From NCBI GenBank assembly GCA_019240655.1, contig JAFAXX010000146.1, positions 1 to 60,217 of the forward strand: a DNA stretch of 60,217 nt, read 5' to 3'. Source of the stretch: Solirubrobacterales bacterium (GTDB lineage: Bacteria > Actinomycetota > Thermoleophilia > Solirubrobacterales > Solirubrobacteraceae). The notes under the pieces are model-generated. The model was not told the origin of the DNA, ran no database searches, and saw only the letters and a program-made list of their open reading frames with translations. A program made the position numbers and the translations under genes. Below, in pieces: positions 7,661 through 17,719 of the stretch. Within the stretch, counting starts at the first letter, position 1, and each line of letters opens with the position of its first letter.

Positions 7661-8854
7661 ATGACGCGGGTGGCGATCATCGGCGGCGGCATAGGCGGTC
7701 TGGCCGCGGCGCGCGCGCTGCACCGGCGCGGTGTGGAGCTCGCCGTGTATGAGGCGGCGCCGGAGCTGCGGGAGATCGGCGCCGGGGTGGCGCTCGGGCC
7801 CAACGCGATGAAGGTGCTGCGGGCGCTCGAGCTCGAGAAGGCGGTGCGGGGGGTCGCCGGCCGCTGCGAGTGGCTGGTCTCGCACAACTGGCGCACCGGC
7901 CGGGTGATCTCGCGCACGAGCCAGCGTGAGCAGGCCGCGCTGTACGGCTGCGCGAGTGCGACCGTGCACCGGGCCGACCTGCTCGACGTCCTCGCCGGTT
8001 CGCTACCGGCTCGAGTGGTGACGCTGGGGGCACGCTGCACCGGCGTCGAGTCCGACGACGATGTCGCCAGCGCCCGGTTCCAGGACGGCAGCGCGATCGA
8101 GGCCGATGTCATCGTCGGCGCCGACGGAATTCACTCGGCGGTGCGGGCATCGCTGTTCGGCGCCGACGCGCCGCGGTTCACCGGCAAGATCTGCTATCGC
8201 AGCGTCGTCCCCGTGGCGGCGGTCCCGGGGCCTCCGCCGGCCAGCGACAACGCGCAATGGTTCGGTCCGCACGGCACGGTGGTGCTTTACCCCGTGCGGC
8301 GCGACGAGCTCGTCAACGTCGTCTGCCACTACGATGACGAGGGCTATCGGCACGAGTCGTGGGTGACCGAGTGCGACCGCGACGAGGTGCTCGAGCGCTA
8401 CGCCGGCTGGCACGAGTCGCTGCTGCGAATCTTCTCGGCGGGCGACGTCTGGTACAAGTGGGCGCTGTATGACCGGGACCCGATCCCGCACTGGACGCGG
8501 GGCCGTGTCACCGTCCTGGGCGACGCCGCGCATCCGATGCTGCCCTACCTGGGGCAGGGCGCCTGCCAAGCGATCGAGGACGGATCTGTGCTGGCGTTGG
8601 CGCTCGCCGCCGAGACCGACGATCCGGTGCGGGCGCTGGCACGGTACGAGCGCTCGCGGCGCCCGCGGGCCAGCCAGGTCGTCCTGACCTCGCGGGCGCG
8701 CGGCACGAGCAATCACCTCGCCTCGCCGCTCTCCGCCTGGCGGCGGGACATCGCGATCGCCCTGCGACGGCGCCTGCGGGGCGACCTGGAAGGTCGCGGC
8801 GCGGCCTGGATCCCGGCATACGACGCCAGCTCGCCGGAGGCCCTCGCCGCCTGA
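7661..8854 (+). CDS. FAD-dependent monooxygenase (PHBH-like)
   Basis: A 397-residue flavoprotein of the UbiH/salicylate hydroxylase group, expected to hydroxylate an aromatic or polycyclic substrate with NAD(P)H and O2. The Rossmann motif IGGGIGGLAAARALHRRG lies at residues about 6-23. A DG motif (VIVGADGIHSAVR) follows near residues 150-162, and the GD motif VTVLGDAAHPMLPYLGQG near 282-299. It begins at ATG 7661 after CGGGAG; the longer frame from 7571 has no homology upstream. No pathway genes adjoin it. Confidence 0.9.
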   Translation: MTRVAIIGGGIGGLAAARALHRRGVELAVYEAAPELREIGAGVALGPNAMKVLRALELEKAVRGVAGRCEWLVSHNWRTGRVISRTSQREQAALYGCASATVHRADLLDVLAGSLPARVVTLGARCTGVESDDDVASARFQDGSAIEADVIVGADGIHSAVRASLFGADAPRFTGKICYRSVVPVAAVPGPPPASDNAQWFGPHGTVVLYPVRRDELVNVVCHYDDEGYRHESWVTECDRDEVLERYAGWHESLLRIFSAGDVWYKWALYDRDPIPHWTRGRVTVLGDAAHPMLPYLGQGACQAIEDGSVLALALAAETDDPVRALARYERSRRPRASQVVLTSRARGTSNHLASPLSAWRRDIAIALRRRLRGDLEGRGAAWIPAYDASSPEALAA

Positions 8855-9029
8855 GCGCCTCGTCCGCCGGCCGGCGTCCGGGGCTCCGTGGCCGAGACCC
8901 GCCAGCGCCGTGGCCGCCCGCGCGAGCTCCGCTATGGCGGGCGCCCCCTCAGCGCCTGCGAGCCGTCGGTGCCTTGGCGGTCCGTGCGCGCTGATTTACG
9001 ACCCCGGCCGCGGGTAAGATCCGCCGCGC

Positions 9030-12000
9030 ATGAGCCGGCCTGGCTCCCGCCCGTCTTCATTTGAGCGCCTTCGCCGGCTGCCTCTGTTAGGCCGCGCGGC
9101 GGACTGGGGACTCGGACCAAGCGCCGCGTCGAAGCCCACGCGCGAAGCGGGAGCGCGGGTGGCCGGGCTCCGGGTGACCGAGTCCGTGTGTCCATACTGC
9201 GCCGTCGGCTGTGGGCAGCTCGTGTACACCCGCGGCGGGGAGCTCGTCGACATCGAAGGCAACCCACGCTCGCCGATAAACCAGGGCACGCTCTGCCCCA
9301 AGGGCTCGGCCTCGCGCCAGCTGGTCCAGCAGCCCGACCGCGTGACCACGGTCAAGTACCGGGCGCCGGGCGGCGCCGAATGGCAGGAGCTCGAGCTCGA
9401 CCGCGCGATGGACATGATCGCCGAGCGAGTCATCGCGGCCCGAGAGCGGGGATGGCAGGACGTCGACCATCGGGGACGGCGCGTGAACCGGACGCTGGGT
9501 TTCGCTCACCTCGGCGGCGCCACGCTCGACAACGAGGAGAACTATCTGATCAAGAAGTTCTTCACGGCGATGGGAGCGGTCCAGATCGAGAACCAGGCCC
9601 GGATATGACACTCGTCCACGGTGCCCGGTCTGGGCGCTTCGTTCGGCCGCGGAGGCGCGACCGATTTCCTCCAGGCGGCTCAGTTCGCCGATTGCATTCT
9701 GCTCGAGGGCTCGTCGATGGCGGAGTCGCACCCGGTCGGCTTCCGCTGGGTGATGAAGGCCAAGGAGCGCGGGGCGCGGATCATTCACGTCGACCCCCGC
9801 TTCTCCCGCACCAGTCGGTTCGCCGACCGCCACGTGCCGATCCGAGCCGGAACCGACATAGCGTTCCTCGGGGGCCTGATCCGGCACGTGCTGGAGTCCG
9901 GCGCCTACTTCCACGAGTACGTGCTCAACTACACGAACGCCGCGACGATCGTCGACGAGCGCTTTGAGGACACCGAGGACCTCGGCGGACACTTCTCGGG
10001 GTTCGACCCGGAGACCGGCGTCTACGACCTCGCCACGTGGGGCTACAAGGGCGGTCAGGTGCCGGCGGCGGCGGGGGTCCGCGAGCACTCGACGATGGCC
10101 TTCGAGGACCACACGGGGGCGGGCATGTTGGTCGGGGAGGCCGAGCGCGACGAGACGCTGCAGGACCCACGGTGCGTCTTTCAGATCCTGCGCCGGCACT
10201 TCAGCCGCTACACGCCCGAGATGGTGCAGCGCATCTGCGGCATCTCACCGGAGGACTTCCGCTACGTAGCCGACGCGATCGTGGAGAACTCCGGGCGGGA
10301 GCGGACGACGCTTCTCTGTTACGCGGTCGGATGGACCCAGCACACCGCCGGCGTGCAGATGATCCGCGCCGCGTCGATCCTTCAGCTACTGCTCGGCAAC
10401 GTCGGCCGCGCCGGGGGCGGGATCATGGCGCTGCGCGGCCACGCGTCGATCCAGGGCTCGACCGACATCCCGACTCTGTATGACCTCCTGCCGGGGTATC
10501 TGCCGATGCCACACGCCGACGAAGAGGAGGTGACGCTGGAGCGCTACATCGAGCGGGGCGGGTCTGACCGCGGCTGGTGGTCGTTCTACGACGTCTACAT
10601 CGTCTCGCTGCTGAAGGCTTGGTTTGGTCCGGCGGCCAGCGCCGAGAACGAGTTCGGATTTCGGTCCCTGCCCCAGATCTCGGCCAACCACAGTCACTTC
10701 GCCACGATGATGCGCGCGCTCGACGGCGGCGTCGAGGGACTGTTCGTGATGGGCCAGAATCCGGCGGTCGGCTCGCAGCACGCGGGCCTCCAGCGTCGCG
10801 CGCTGGCGAGTCTCGAGTGGCTCGTCGTCAGGGACCTCGCCGAGATCGAAACGGCCACGTTCTGGCGGGACTCCCCCGAGGTCCGCGGCGGAGAGCTGCG
10901 CACGGAGGAGATCAAGACCGAAGTGTTCCTGATGCCGGCTGCTACGCACATCGAGAAGGAAGGTTCCTTCACCAACACCCACCGGCTCGTGCAGTGGAGG
11001 GACAAGGCGCTCGAGCCGCCGGGCGACGCCCGCTCCGAGCTCTGGTTCATGCATCATCTCGCCAAGCGGGTGCTCGCGCGCTACGCGGACTCAACGCGCG
11101 AGCGGGACTGGTCGATCCGGAACCTGAGCTGGGAGTACCCCGAGCACGGGGAGATCGGCGAGCCCGACGTCGAAGCGGTGCTGAAGGAGATCAACGGCTT
11201 CGACGTGAGAACCGGCGAGCCGCTCCCTCTGTTCACCTCGCTGAAGTCGGACGGTTCGACGGCCTGCGGGTGCTGGATCTACTCCGGCATCTACGCCGAC
11301 GGCGTCAACCAGGCCCGGCGGCGCATCCCGGGCGACATCGCCGACCCGCGCGGCGGGTGGGTTTCGCCTGAGTGGGCGTGGGCATGGCCGGCCAACCGGC
11401 GTGTGCTCTACAACCGGGCGTCCGCCGACCCGGAGGGGAGGCCGTGGTCGGAGCGCAAGCGCTACATCTGGTGGGACGCGGAGCAGGGAAGGTGGACCGG
11501 CTACGACGTTCCCGACTTCCCGGTCGACAAGCCGCCGCACTATCGGGCGCCCAAGGACGCAAAGGGCATGGATGCGATCTCCGGCAACGATCCATTCATC
11601 ATGATGGCCGACGGCCGCGGCTGGCTGTTCGCCCCGAGCGGCCTCCACGACGGGCCGATGCCGACCCATTACGAGCCGATCGAGTCGCCGCTGCACAACC
11701 TCCTCTATCCCGACCTCGAGTCGAACCCGGTCGCGCTTCGGTGGAGGCGTCCCGAGAACCCGTACAACCCCGTCGCCGATCCGCGCTATCCACTCGTGGC
11801 CACGACGTTCAGGCTGACCGAGCACCACACCGCCGGGGGAATGAGCCGTAAGGTGCCTTGGCTGGCCGAGCTCCAGCCGGAGATGTTCGCCGAGATCGAC
11901 CCGGTGCTGGCCGCCTCGCGCGGGATTGAGGATGGCGGCTGGATGACCGTCTTCACCGAGCGAGCGGAGATCGAGGCCCGCGCGATCGTCACCGATCGGA

Positions 12001-12284
12001 TCCGGCCGCTGCGCATCGACGGCCAGCTCGTTCATCAGGTCGCGCTGCCGTGGCACTGGGGCTACAGCGACCCGTATCCCGGCGACTCGACGAACGATCT
12101 CGGCGTGCTCTCCGGCGATCCCAACGCCCTGATCCAGGAGTCGAAGGCGTTCTCCTGCGACATCCGTGCCGGACGGCGGATCCGGTCCAGCACCGAACAG
12201 CTCGCCGGTCGCCGCGCCGATCACCGCGTCCAGCCAAACGACGACGACGTCCTGGCCGAGTACCCGATGCAGACGCCGCCATGA
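9030..12284 (+). CDS. fdnG: Formate dehydrogenase catalytic subunit, selenocysteine-containing
   Basis: One gene of 1084 residues read through an in-frame UGA at 9606-9608, which should insert selenocysteine at residue 193. The context before and after it (NQARI-U-HSSTVPGLG) is the active-site signature of FdhF/FdnG, with Sec binding the molybdenum and the adjacent His. Upstream, CPYCAVGCG and LCPKG bind a [4Fe-4S] cluster. Downstream come bis-MGD-binding and a C-terminal molydopterin-binding domain. It oxidises formate to CO2. The N-terminus has no clear Tat signal, unlike E. coli FdnG, so the protein may stay on the cytoplasmic side. The stop overlaps the start of the iron-sulfur subunit gene (ATGA). 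A SECIS hairpin follows the UGA. Confidence 0.95.
9621..9637 (+). promoter_or_regulatory. Bacterial SECIS element for UGA at 9606
   Basis: A perfect 6-bp stem, GTGCCC (9621-9626) and GGGCGC (9632-9637, one G-U pair), closes a 5-base loop GGTCT (9627-9631). The stem starts 12 bases after the UGA. The GGUCU loop and this distance match the SelB-binding hairpin known from E. coli fdhF. It lies within the coding sequence, as bacterial SECIS elements do. Confidence 0.9.
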
Positions 12285-13324
12285 CCGAGTCGACCCGCGC
12301 CAGTCAGAGCGAAATCGCGATCCATCGCGCGGGCGCGCAGCGCATGGGTTTCTTCACCGACACCACGGTGTGCATCGGCTGCAAGGCATGTGAGGTCGCG
12401 TGCAAGCAGTGGAACGACCTCCCGGCCGACGGCTCCCGGTTCGTGGCCGGCGGCTCCTACGACCATACCGGCGAGCTGTCGGCCTCGACCTGGCGCCACG
12501 TGCGCTTCATCGAGATGCTCGAGCCCTCGCCCGAGCTGCGCGCCGAGGCCGAGCTGGCCGTGCGCGCGAACGGCGGCGGCTCCATTCCGGACATCCCCGC
12601 GGCCGGCGGCGGGAACGCCGGCCCCGGCCAGCCGCTCGACGTCGTGCAAGTGGGCGAGCCAGCGGCCGCGAGCGGCAACGGTGCGCCCACGTTGCCGGGG
12701 GTGGGCGAGTGGATCTTCATGTCCGATGTGTGCAAGCACTGCACCAACGCTGGTTGCCTGGATGCCTGCCCGACCGGGGCGCTGATCCGCACCGAGTTCG
12801 AGACCGTCGTGCTGCAGCCCGACGTCTGCAACGGGTGCGGCTACTGCGTGCCGTCGTGTCCGTTCGGCGTCGTCGATCGTGACCACATCGACGGGCGCGC
12901 CGGCAAATGCACGCTGTGCTACGACCGGCTCGAGGATGGACTCGAGCCGGCGTGCGCGAAGGCGTGTCCAACCGACTCGATCATCTTCGGGCCCCATGAG
13001 GAGCTGGTCGAGCTCGCCGCCCGGCGGGTCGCCGAACTACACCACCGCGGGCTCACCGGTGCGTACCTGTACGGGGCCGGGGACGATCCCGGCGACGAGC
13101 TGGCCGGTGGCCTGGGGGCGTTCTTCCTGCTCACCGAGCCGCCGGAGCGCTACGGGCTTCCTGCCCACGCCGACTCCCCGATCCAGGAGAACACGGTTCC
13201 GGCGACGGCGGCGGCGCTGAGTGCCGGACTGCTGGCCGCGGCCGGCGCCGCGCTGGCGTTCGTGACCGCCCAGCGGAGCTCCCGGCGGGGCGCGCGCACC
13301 GCGATCGCCAGGCGGCGCTCGTGA
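12281..13324 (+). CDS. fdnH: Formate dehydrogenase iron-sulfur subunit
   Basis: A 347-residue ferredoxin-like electron-transfer subunit. Four cysteine clusters are visible in order: CIGCKACEVACKQW, CKHCTNAGCLDACP, CNGCGYCVPSCPFG and CTLCYDRLEDGLEPACAKACP, enough for four [4Fe-4S] clusters carrying electrons from the catalytic subunit to the membrane. A Gly/Pro/Ala-rich insert follows the first cluster. The C-terminus has one hydrophobic segment (about 309-330) that could anchor it. ATG 12281 overlaps the stop of the catalytic gene, and its own stop overlaps the GTG of the membrane subunit. Confidence 0.95.
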   Translation: MTESTRASQSEIAIHRAGAQRMGFFTDTTVCIGCKACEVACKQWNDLPADGSRFVAGGSYDHTGELSASTWRHVRFIEMLEPSPELRAEAELAVRANGGGSIPDIPAAGGGNAGPGQPLDVVQVGEPAAASGNGAPTLPGVGEWIFMSDVCKHCTNAGCLDACPTGALIRTEFETVVLQPDVCNGCGYCVPSCPFGVVDRDHIDGRAGKCTLCYDRLEDGLEPACAKACPTDSIIFGPHEELVELAARRVAELHHRGLTGAYLYGAGDDPGDELAGGLGAFFLLTEPPERYGLPAHADSPIQENTVPATAAALSAGLLAAAGAALAFVTAQRSSRRGARTAIARRRS

Positions 13325-14715
13325 GCGACGAGCGAGGACCCGTGCCGGTGCCCGAGGGACCGCTGACCTCTATGCCTACACCTCCGAGCGCGGCGCCGTC
13401 CGAGGAGCCGCCGGCCGAAAGCGCGGAGCGCGAGCGGGTGTGGGCGGCGGGTCGCGGCGGTGGGGCGCGGGACATGCGCCCCGCCGTCGGCACGCGCGGA
13501 GCACCCGGCTCCTGGCGGCGCGCCGGCGCTGGCGTGGCGCTTGCCCGACCCGGGTGGGCAGACGCCGTGTGGAGCTTCCTCTACAAGCACGATACGCGCT
13601 ACGGCGCCGAGGAGGTCGACTCCGAGCTGGTCGCCGAGGCGAACCGCAAGATGCGCGATGCACCGTGCCCGCGGCCGCATGGGCCGTTCATAAAGCCGCC
13701 GGTGTGGACGTGGGAGGTGCCGCTGTACTTCTGGTTCGGCGGCGCGGCGTCAGGCGCGGCCTTCGCGGCCCTCGCCTGCGATCTGGTTGGCGATCGCCGC
13801 TCCGCTCGGATCGCGCGCGCCGTCTCGCTCGGCCTCGTCGCCCCGGCTCCGCTGCTGTTGGTCGCGGACCTCGGACGCCCCGGGCGCTTCTTGAACATGC
13901 TGCGCGTGTTCAAGCCGCGGTCGCCGATGAACCTTGGGGCGTGGTGCCTGATGGCGTTCAGCGCCAGCGATGCCGGCGCGGTAGGGGCCGATCTTCTCGA
14001 TTGCGGGCGCGCAGCTCGCGCGCTTGGTGCCGGCAGCGCGCTCCTGGGCTCGTACCTCGGTTCCTACACCGGGGTACTGCTCGCCTCCACCGCGGTTCCG
14101 GTGTGGTCACGCAGCCGGCTATTCCTCGGTCCGATCTTCGTCGCCACCGCGACAGGAACCGGTGCCGCGGCGACCCGTCTCACCCTCGTGGCCAGCGGCT
14201 TGCCGGACGGCCACCCGACGCGCGAGGCGCTGAGCACGATCGAGACCGCGGCGATGCTCGTCGAGCTGGCGTTGTCGCGCATGAACGAGCACCGTCTCGG
14301 CCGGACGGGTGACGCGCTGCGCGGAGGCCGGCCCCGGCGGCTGTTCGCCGCCGCCCAGTGGTCCGTGCGTGCCGGGCTGGCGTCTCGACTCGCCGGCCGC
14401 CGCCTGGGCCCCCCGGCGCAGTACCTGGCGAGCGTTCTCTACCTGGCCGCTGGGCTCGCATTCCGGTTCGCGTGGGTCGAGGCGGGCAAGGCCTCGGCGC
14501 GCGATCACGAGGCGGTCGCGCGCGCTGGACGCCGCGGGGCAACCGGCGAGGCCGGCGTGTACCCGCCTCAGCCGGCGCGCCGTCTGCGCTCCACGGCGCG
14601 TCCCGCCGGCGGCCCGGCGCAGGCGCGGCTCCTCTCGGCGTGGACCGAAACCGTTCGCCGCGTGAGCCTAATCGTCGAGGGTGGGCTCCATCGGCTGACC
14701 CGCGTCGACGGTTGA
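13321..14715 (+). CDS. nrfD: NrfD-family membrane subunit of formate dehydrogenase
   Basis: A 464-residue polytopic membrane protein of the NrfD/PsrC family, the quinone-facing subunit in many molybdoenzyme complexes. The hallmark PVWTWEVPLYFWFGGAASG and DLGRPGRFLNMLRVFKPRS segments are present, followed by SPMNLGAWCL and several hydrophobic helices. A roughly 85-residue Pro/Ala/Arg-rich N-terminal extension precedes the family core, so the true start could lie downstream. It replaces the cytochrome b subunit (FdnI) of E. coli FDH-N, so the complex probably transfers electrons to quinone without heme. Starts at GTG 13321 inside the fdnH stop. Confidence 0.88.
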   Translation: MSDERGPVPVPEGPLTSMPTPPSAAPSEEPPAESAERERVWAAGRGGGARDMRPAVGTRGAPGSWRRAGAGVALARPGWADAVWSFLYKHDTRYGAEEVDSELVAEANRKMRDAPCPRPHGPFIKPPVWTWEVPLYFWFGGAASGAAFAALACDLVGDRRSARIARAVSLGLVAPAPLLLVADLGRPGRFLNMLRVFKPRSPMNLGAWCLMAFSASDAGAVGADLLDCGRAARALGAGSALLGSYLGSYTGVLLASTAVPVWSRSRLFLGPIFVATATGTGAAATRLTLVASGLPDGHPTREALSTIETAAMLVELALSRMNEHRLGRTGDALRGGRPRRLFAAAQWSVRAGLASRLAGRRLGPPAQYLASVLYLAAGLAFRFAWVEAGKASARDHEAVARAGRRGATGEAGVYPPQPARRLRSTARPAGGPAQARLLSAWTETVRRVSLIVEGGLHRLTRVDG

Positions 14716-14830
14716 CCTGCGGGCGACCCCCGGCCGCGGTGGCGAACCAATCGCGACCGTCGCGGGGTCGCAACTCGCCCGCCGGCGGGGCGGACCAGAC
14801 TCGCGCCGGCCCGCACCCGCCGCTCGGCGA

Positions 14831-15727
14831 TCAGCCGACCTGATAGACGAGACGATCGTTATTGAGGAAAGCCATCGCGTCCACGATCTGCTCGCCGCAG
14901 GCGAGGGTGAACGTGGCGGTGACTCTATGAGTGCCCCAGGTGGTGTTCTCGTAAGCCCGATTCAGCCCCCAGACACGGGCGTTGTTCAGTGCGATGATTG
15001 CCGTCTCCGAGCGACCGGAGACCGTGCGCGTGAACACGTGACGGGTCTTGTATCCGAAGATCCGGATCGTCATCGAGGTGACCGATTTAGGTCCGCGCGC
15101 CGACAGGGTCGTCGAGCCGGTGGCATGGCCCTGGTTCGTCATGGTCAGGTGAAACTGCCCGCGGGTCACCACTGGACAGCTCGGACCGGTGGAGCGCTTG
15201 ACCGTTACGGTCGTTTTCCCCGGAGGCCCCTGCGGGCCGGCTGGCCCGGACGGTCCCTGGACCCCGGCAGGGCCTTGGCCGCCGCCGGGGCCTTGGCCGC
15301 CGGTAGGACCCTGGGAACCGGCGGGACCCTGTGGACCGGCGGGACCCCGTGCGCCCGCCGGGCCCTGGGGGCCCGCTGGGCTTGAGCAGTAGACGATCGC
15401 GGAATCGGTGAACGATCCGCCGCCGTCGTAGCTCCACGTCCCGGTGACGCCGAGCGTGTCGCCCTGATCGGCGGATACATCCGGCGGGGAGACGGTGATC
15501 GTGTTACTGGCTCCGTTGGTGTAGACCGTCTGAGTCCGGATCGTGGTTCCGTCGAGCGTCCAGGTCAGCTCGATCGGCTCACGAGCGCCCGCGTCGAAGC
15601 CGGTATAGCCGATGTCGAGCTGATTGCAGCTCAGCGACGAACTGGTGATCGAGTGCGCCGCCGCCACCGACGGGAGCGCGAGCACAGAGAATACGGCCGC
15701 GATGCCGCAGCCTAACAACCTACGCAT
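14831..15727 (-). CDS. Secreted protein with collagen-like repeat
   Basis: A 298-residue exported protein. The signal peptide is residues 1-24 (MRRLLGCG, hydrophobic core, cleavage after VAAA). A beta-rich domain follows up to about residue 115, then about 18 uninterrupted Gly-X-Y triplets (GPQ, GPA, GAR and so on), then a C-terminal beta-type domain with two cysteines. The Gly-X-Y run should form a triple helix, making the protein trimeric. It probably acts at the cell surface or in the matrix. AGGGGG seven bases before the ATG supports the start. It converges with the formate dehydrogenase operon. Confidence 0.8.
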   Translation of the reverse strand: MRRLLGCGIAAVFSVLALPSVAAAHSITSSSLSCNQLDIGYTGFDAGAREPIELTWTLDGTTIRTQTVYTNGASNTITVSPPDVSADQGDTLGVTGTWSYDGGGSFTDSAIVYCSSPAGPQGPAGARGPAGPQGPAGSQGPTGGQGPGGGQGPAGVQGPSGPAGPQGPPGKTTVTVKRSTGPSCPVVTRGQFHLTMTNQGHATGSTTLSARGPKSVTSMTIRIFGYKTRHVFTRTVSGRSETAIIALNNARVWGLNRAYENTTWGTHRVTATFTLACGEQIVDAMAFLNNDRLVYQVG

Positions 15728-15876
15728 GAAAGAGCCCCCTATGGAGATGGATGTGGTCCCTGCCTTGAGACCGTGTACTCCTTTAACGCTCAGCGCGGGT
15801 GAAACTTGTTGTCAGAAGGAGGCGCGGCCGGGTAGGTCGGCCCCCGAGGATCACTAAGCGGAAATCGGGCCGGGCT

Positions 15877-17646
15877 CTAGCCAGCGCTTTCGCGGCAGAC
15901 CGCCTGCACGCCGGCCGGAACGGAGACGTTCCACGGCACCGAGCTGCGGTCGCGTGGAATCACCAGCCTGTAGACGCGCCGGGGCGGGAGCACGCCGACG
16001 TTCGCGGTCGGCACCGAGCCGAAGCGTCCCACGGTCACGGCGCCGCCCGCGGCCGAGCGCAGCACCGCCCCGGGGGGTCGCACGGTGAACCGGTGCAGGC
16101 CTCGCGCGCCGGGTGCGATCACGACGCACCGCGCGGTGGGGTTGAATCTCGGCGCCGGCTGCAGATGAATCCGCAGTGCCCCGGCGAGCGTCGAGTCGGC
16201 CAGCTCGCGGTTGCCTTCCGACTGCCGGCGGAGCTCCGCGACGGAGAAGGCAAACGACCCGTTGCGCTTGACCGCCTCGAGATAGGGGTCGACACCGCCT
16301 GCCCACGTGAACAGCAGGGCGGGATATGGGGCGGAGGGGAGGAAGCTCGGCGCGACGCGGCCACGCGCCAGCTCGACCGCGGTCAGGACGCTGCGCACCT
16401 GTGCCGATGAGGCGCGCCGGATCGAACCGTCGACGCGCAGCTGGGCTGCGTTGCCGGTCACCGCAACCGCGCTCGCGCACAGCAGGCCCGCCAGCGCGCC
16501 GCCGCTGAGACGCAGTCGGCGTAGCGCCTCCGCGGTGAGGAGCAGGGCGGCGACCGCCGCTCCGTAGATGTAGCGGTCCGAGTTGGGATAGCGGTTTGGC
16601 TCGATCGTCATCACGATCGAGAGCCAGAAGACCAGGGGGATGGCCAGGTAGCTCCAGAACCACGGGTTGAGACCGCCTCGGCGCACGCGCCAGACCAGCG
16701 CGACGGCGGCCGCGGCAGCCAGGGGGATCCCCCAGGTGTAGTAGGTCACCACCTGCGCCGGGCCGGTCTGCCAGAAGTCATAGCTCAGCCCGGTCACCGC
16801 GGCGGCCAGGGCCGCGGCCGCGTTGGCGATGAAGCTCGGGATGAGCAGCAGGTTGGTCAGCTGCACCGACGTCGTGCCGAGATAGCCGGGGCCGCTGTAC
16901 TTCGGTGCTGCGATCAACCAGAGCACGTAGAGCGCGAGCGGGACAAGGAAGATCCAGGCCCGGCGCCGGCGGTCCTCGCGCAGCAGCACGCTGACTCCCG
17001 CTCCGGCGATGAAGGCGAAGGCGATCGAGAACGTCGCCACGCCGATCGTCAGCAGCGCGCAGGCGAGCACATCGCCGCGGCGGGAGTCGGCCTCGAGCGC
17101 GATCAGAGCGCCGAGGCAGGCGATCAGACAGAGGAGGTGCTGCACCCCGATGGTGTTGATGGCGACGTCGGCGGACGAGCCGAGGAACAGCAACGGCAGC
17201 GTCAGCGCGAGGGCCGCCACGGGCCCGACGCGCCGGCGCACCAGCACGTAGAAGAGCCCGGCCGTGGCGGCGATCTCGAGCGCGAGAAGGATGCGGAAGA
17301 AGGCATAGTCGGGCCCGGCGACCTTGAACACCGCGGCGTAGAGCAGTCGGATGACGGCGCTGAGATTGCCGTTGTGGGGGCTGAGCACGGTCTTGACATC
17401 GAAGCCACGATTGACGACGAAGTAGAGGAACTCGTCGGTGCTGAAAGTGGCCCCGTTGGTCTCGTTGAGTACGACGGCGATCGACACCACCATCGCGACC
17501 GCGAGCACGACCAGGCAGGTGCGCCCGCGGTCGGCCGACTCGAGCCATTGCCGCCAGGATCCGGCGCGCGCGCGGGGCCCGCCGACGGGGGAATGCGAGT
17601 GAGGTGGCCTCTGAGCCGCAGATCTATGGGGCGGCGCTAGCGACAT
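15877..17646 (-). CDS. Polytopic membrane protein, GT39/ArnT-like
   Basis: A 589-residue membrane protein with about ten hydrophobic helices between residues 40 and 420 and an extracytoplasmic C-terminal domain of about 150 residues. Early in the first external loop the acidic pair in TFSTDEFLYFV resembles the catalytic Asp region of GT-C glycosyltransferases that use polyprenyl-linked sugars. Helix-rich organisation agrees with this, but the identification is by likeness only. A transfer role in cell-surface glycan synthesis is an inference. The start at 17646 is weakly supported. Confidence 0.6.
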   Translation of the reverse strand: MSLAPPHRSAAQRPPHSHSPVGGPRARAGSWRQWLESADRGRTCLVVLAVAMVVSIAVVLNETNGATFSTDEFLYFVVNRGFDVKTVLSPHNGNLSAVIRLLYAAVFKVAGPDYAFFRILLALEIAATAGLFYVLVRRRVGPVAALALTLPLLFLGSSADVAINTIGVQHLLCLIACLGALIALEADSRRGDVLACALLTIGVATFSIAFAFIAGAGVSVLLREDRRRRAWIFLVPLALYVLWLIAAPKYSGPGYLGTTSVQLTNLLLIPSFIANAAAALAAAVTGLSYDFWQTGPAQVVTYYTWGIPLAAAAAVALVWRVRRGGLNPWFWSYLAIPLVFWLSIVMTIEPNRYPNSDRYIYGAAVAALLLTAEALRRLRLSGGALAGLLCASAVAVTGNAAQLRVDGSIRRASSAQVRSVLTAVELARGRVAPSFLPSAPYPALLFTWAGGVDPYLEAVKRNGSFAFSVAELRRQSEGNRELADSTLAGALRIHLQPAPRFNPTARCVVIAPGARGLHRFTVRPPGAVLRSAAGGAVTVGRFGSVPTANVGVLPPRRVYRLVIPRDRSSVPWNVSVPAGVQAVCRESAG

Positions 17647-17719
17647 CTCGGTTCGGCTTCACGCCCGCGGGCGGGGACGACCGGGGCGGCGGTGATTCGG
17701 TGCACCGGTGCGCGGGCGC

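Noticed and set aside
9609-9620. Reading the formate dehydrogenase as two separate genes with a new start at GTG 9621
   Set aside because: The GTG lies inside the SECIS stem and the conserved HSSTV active-site residues would be lost; one selenoprotein explains all.
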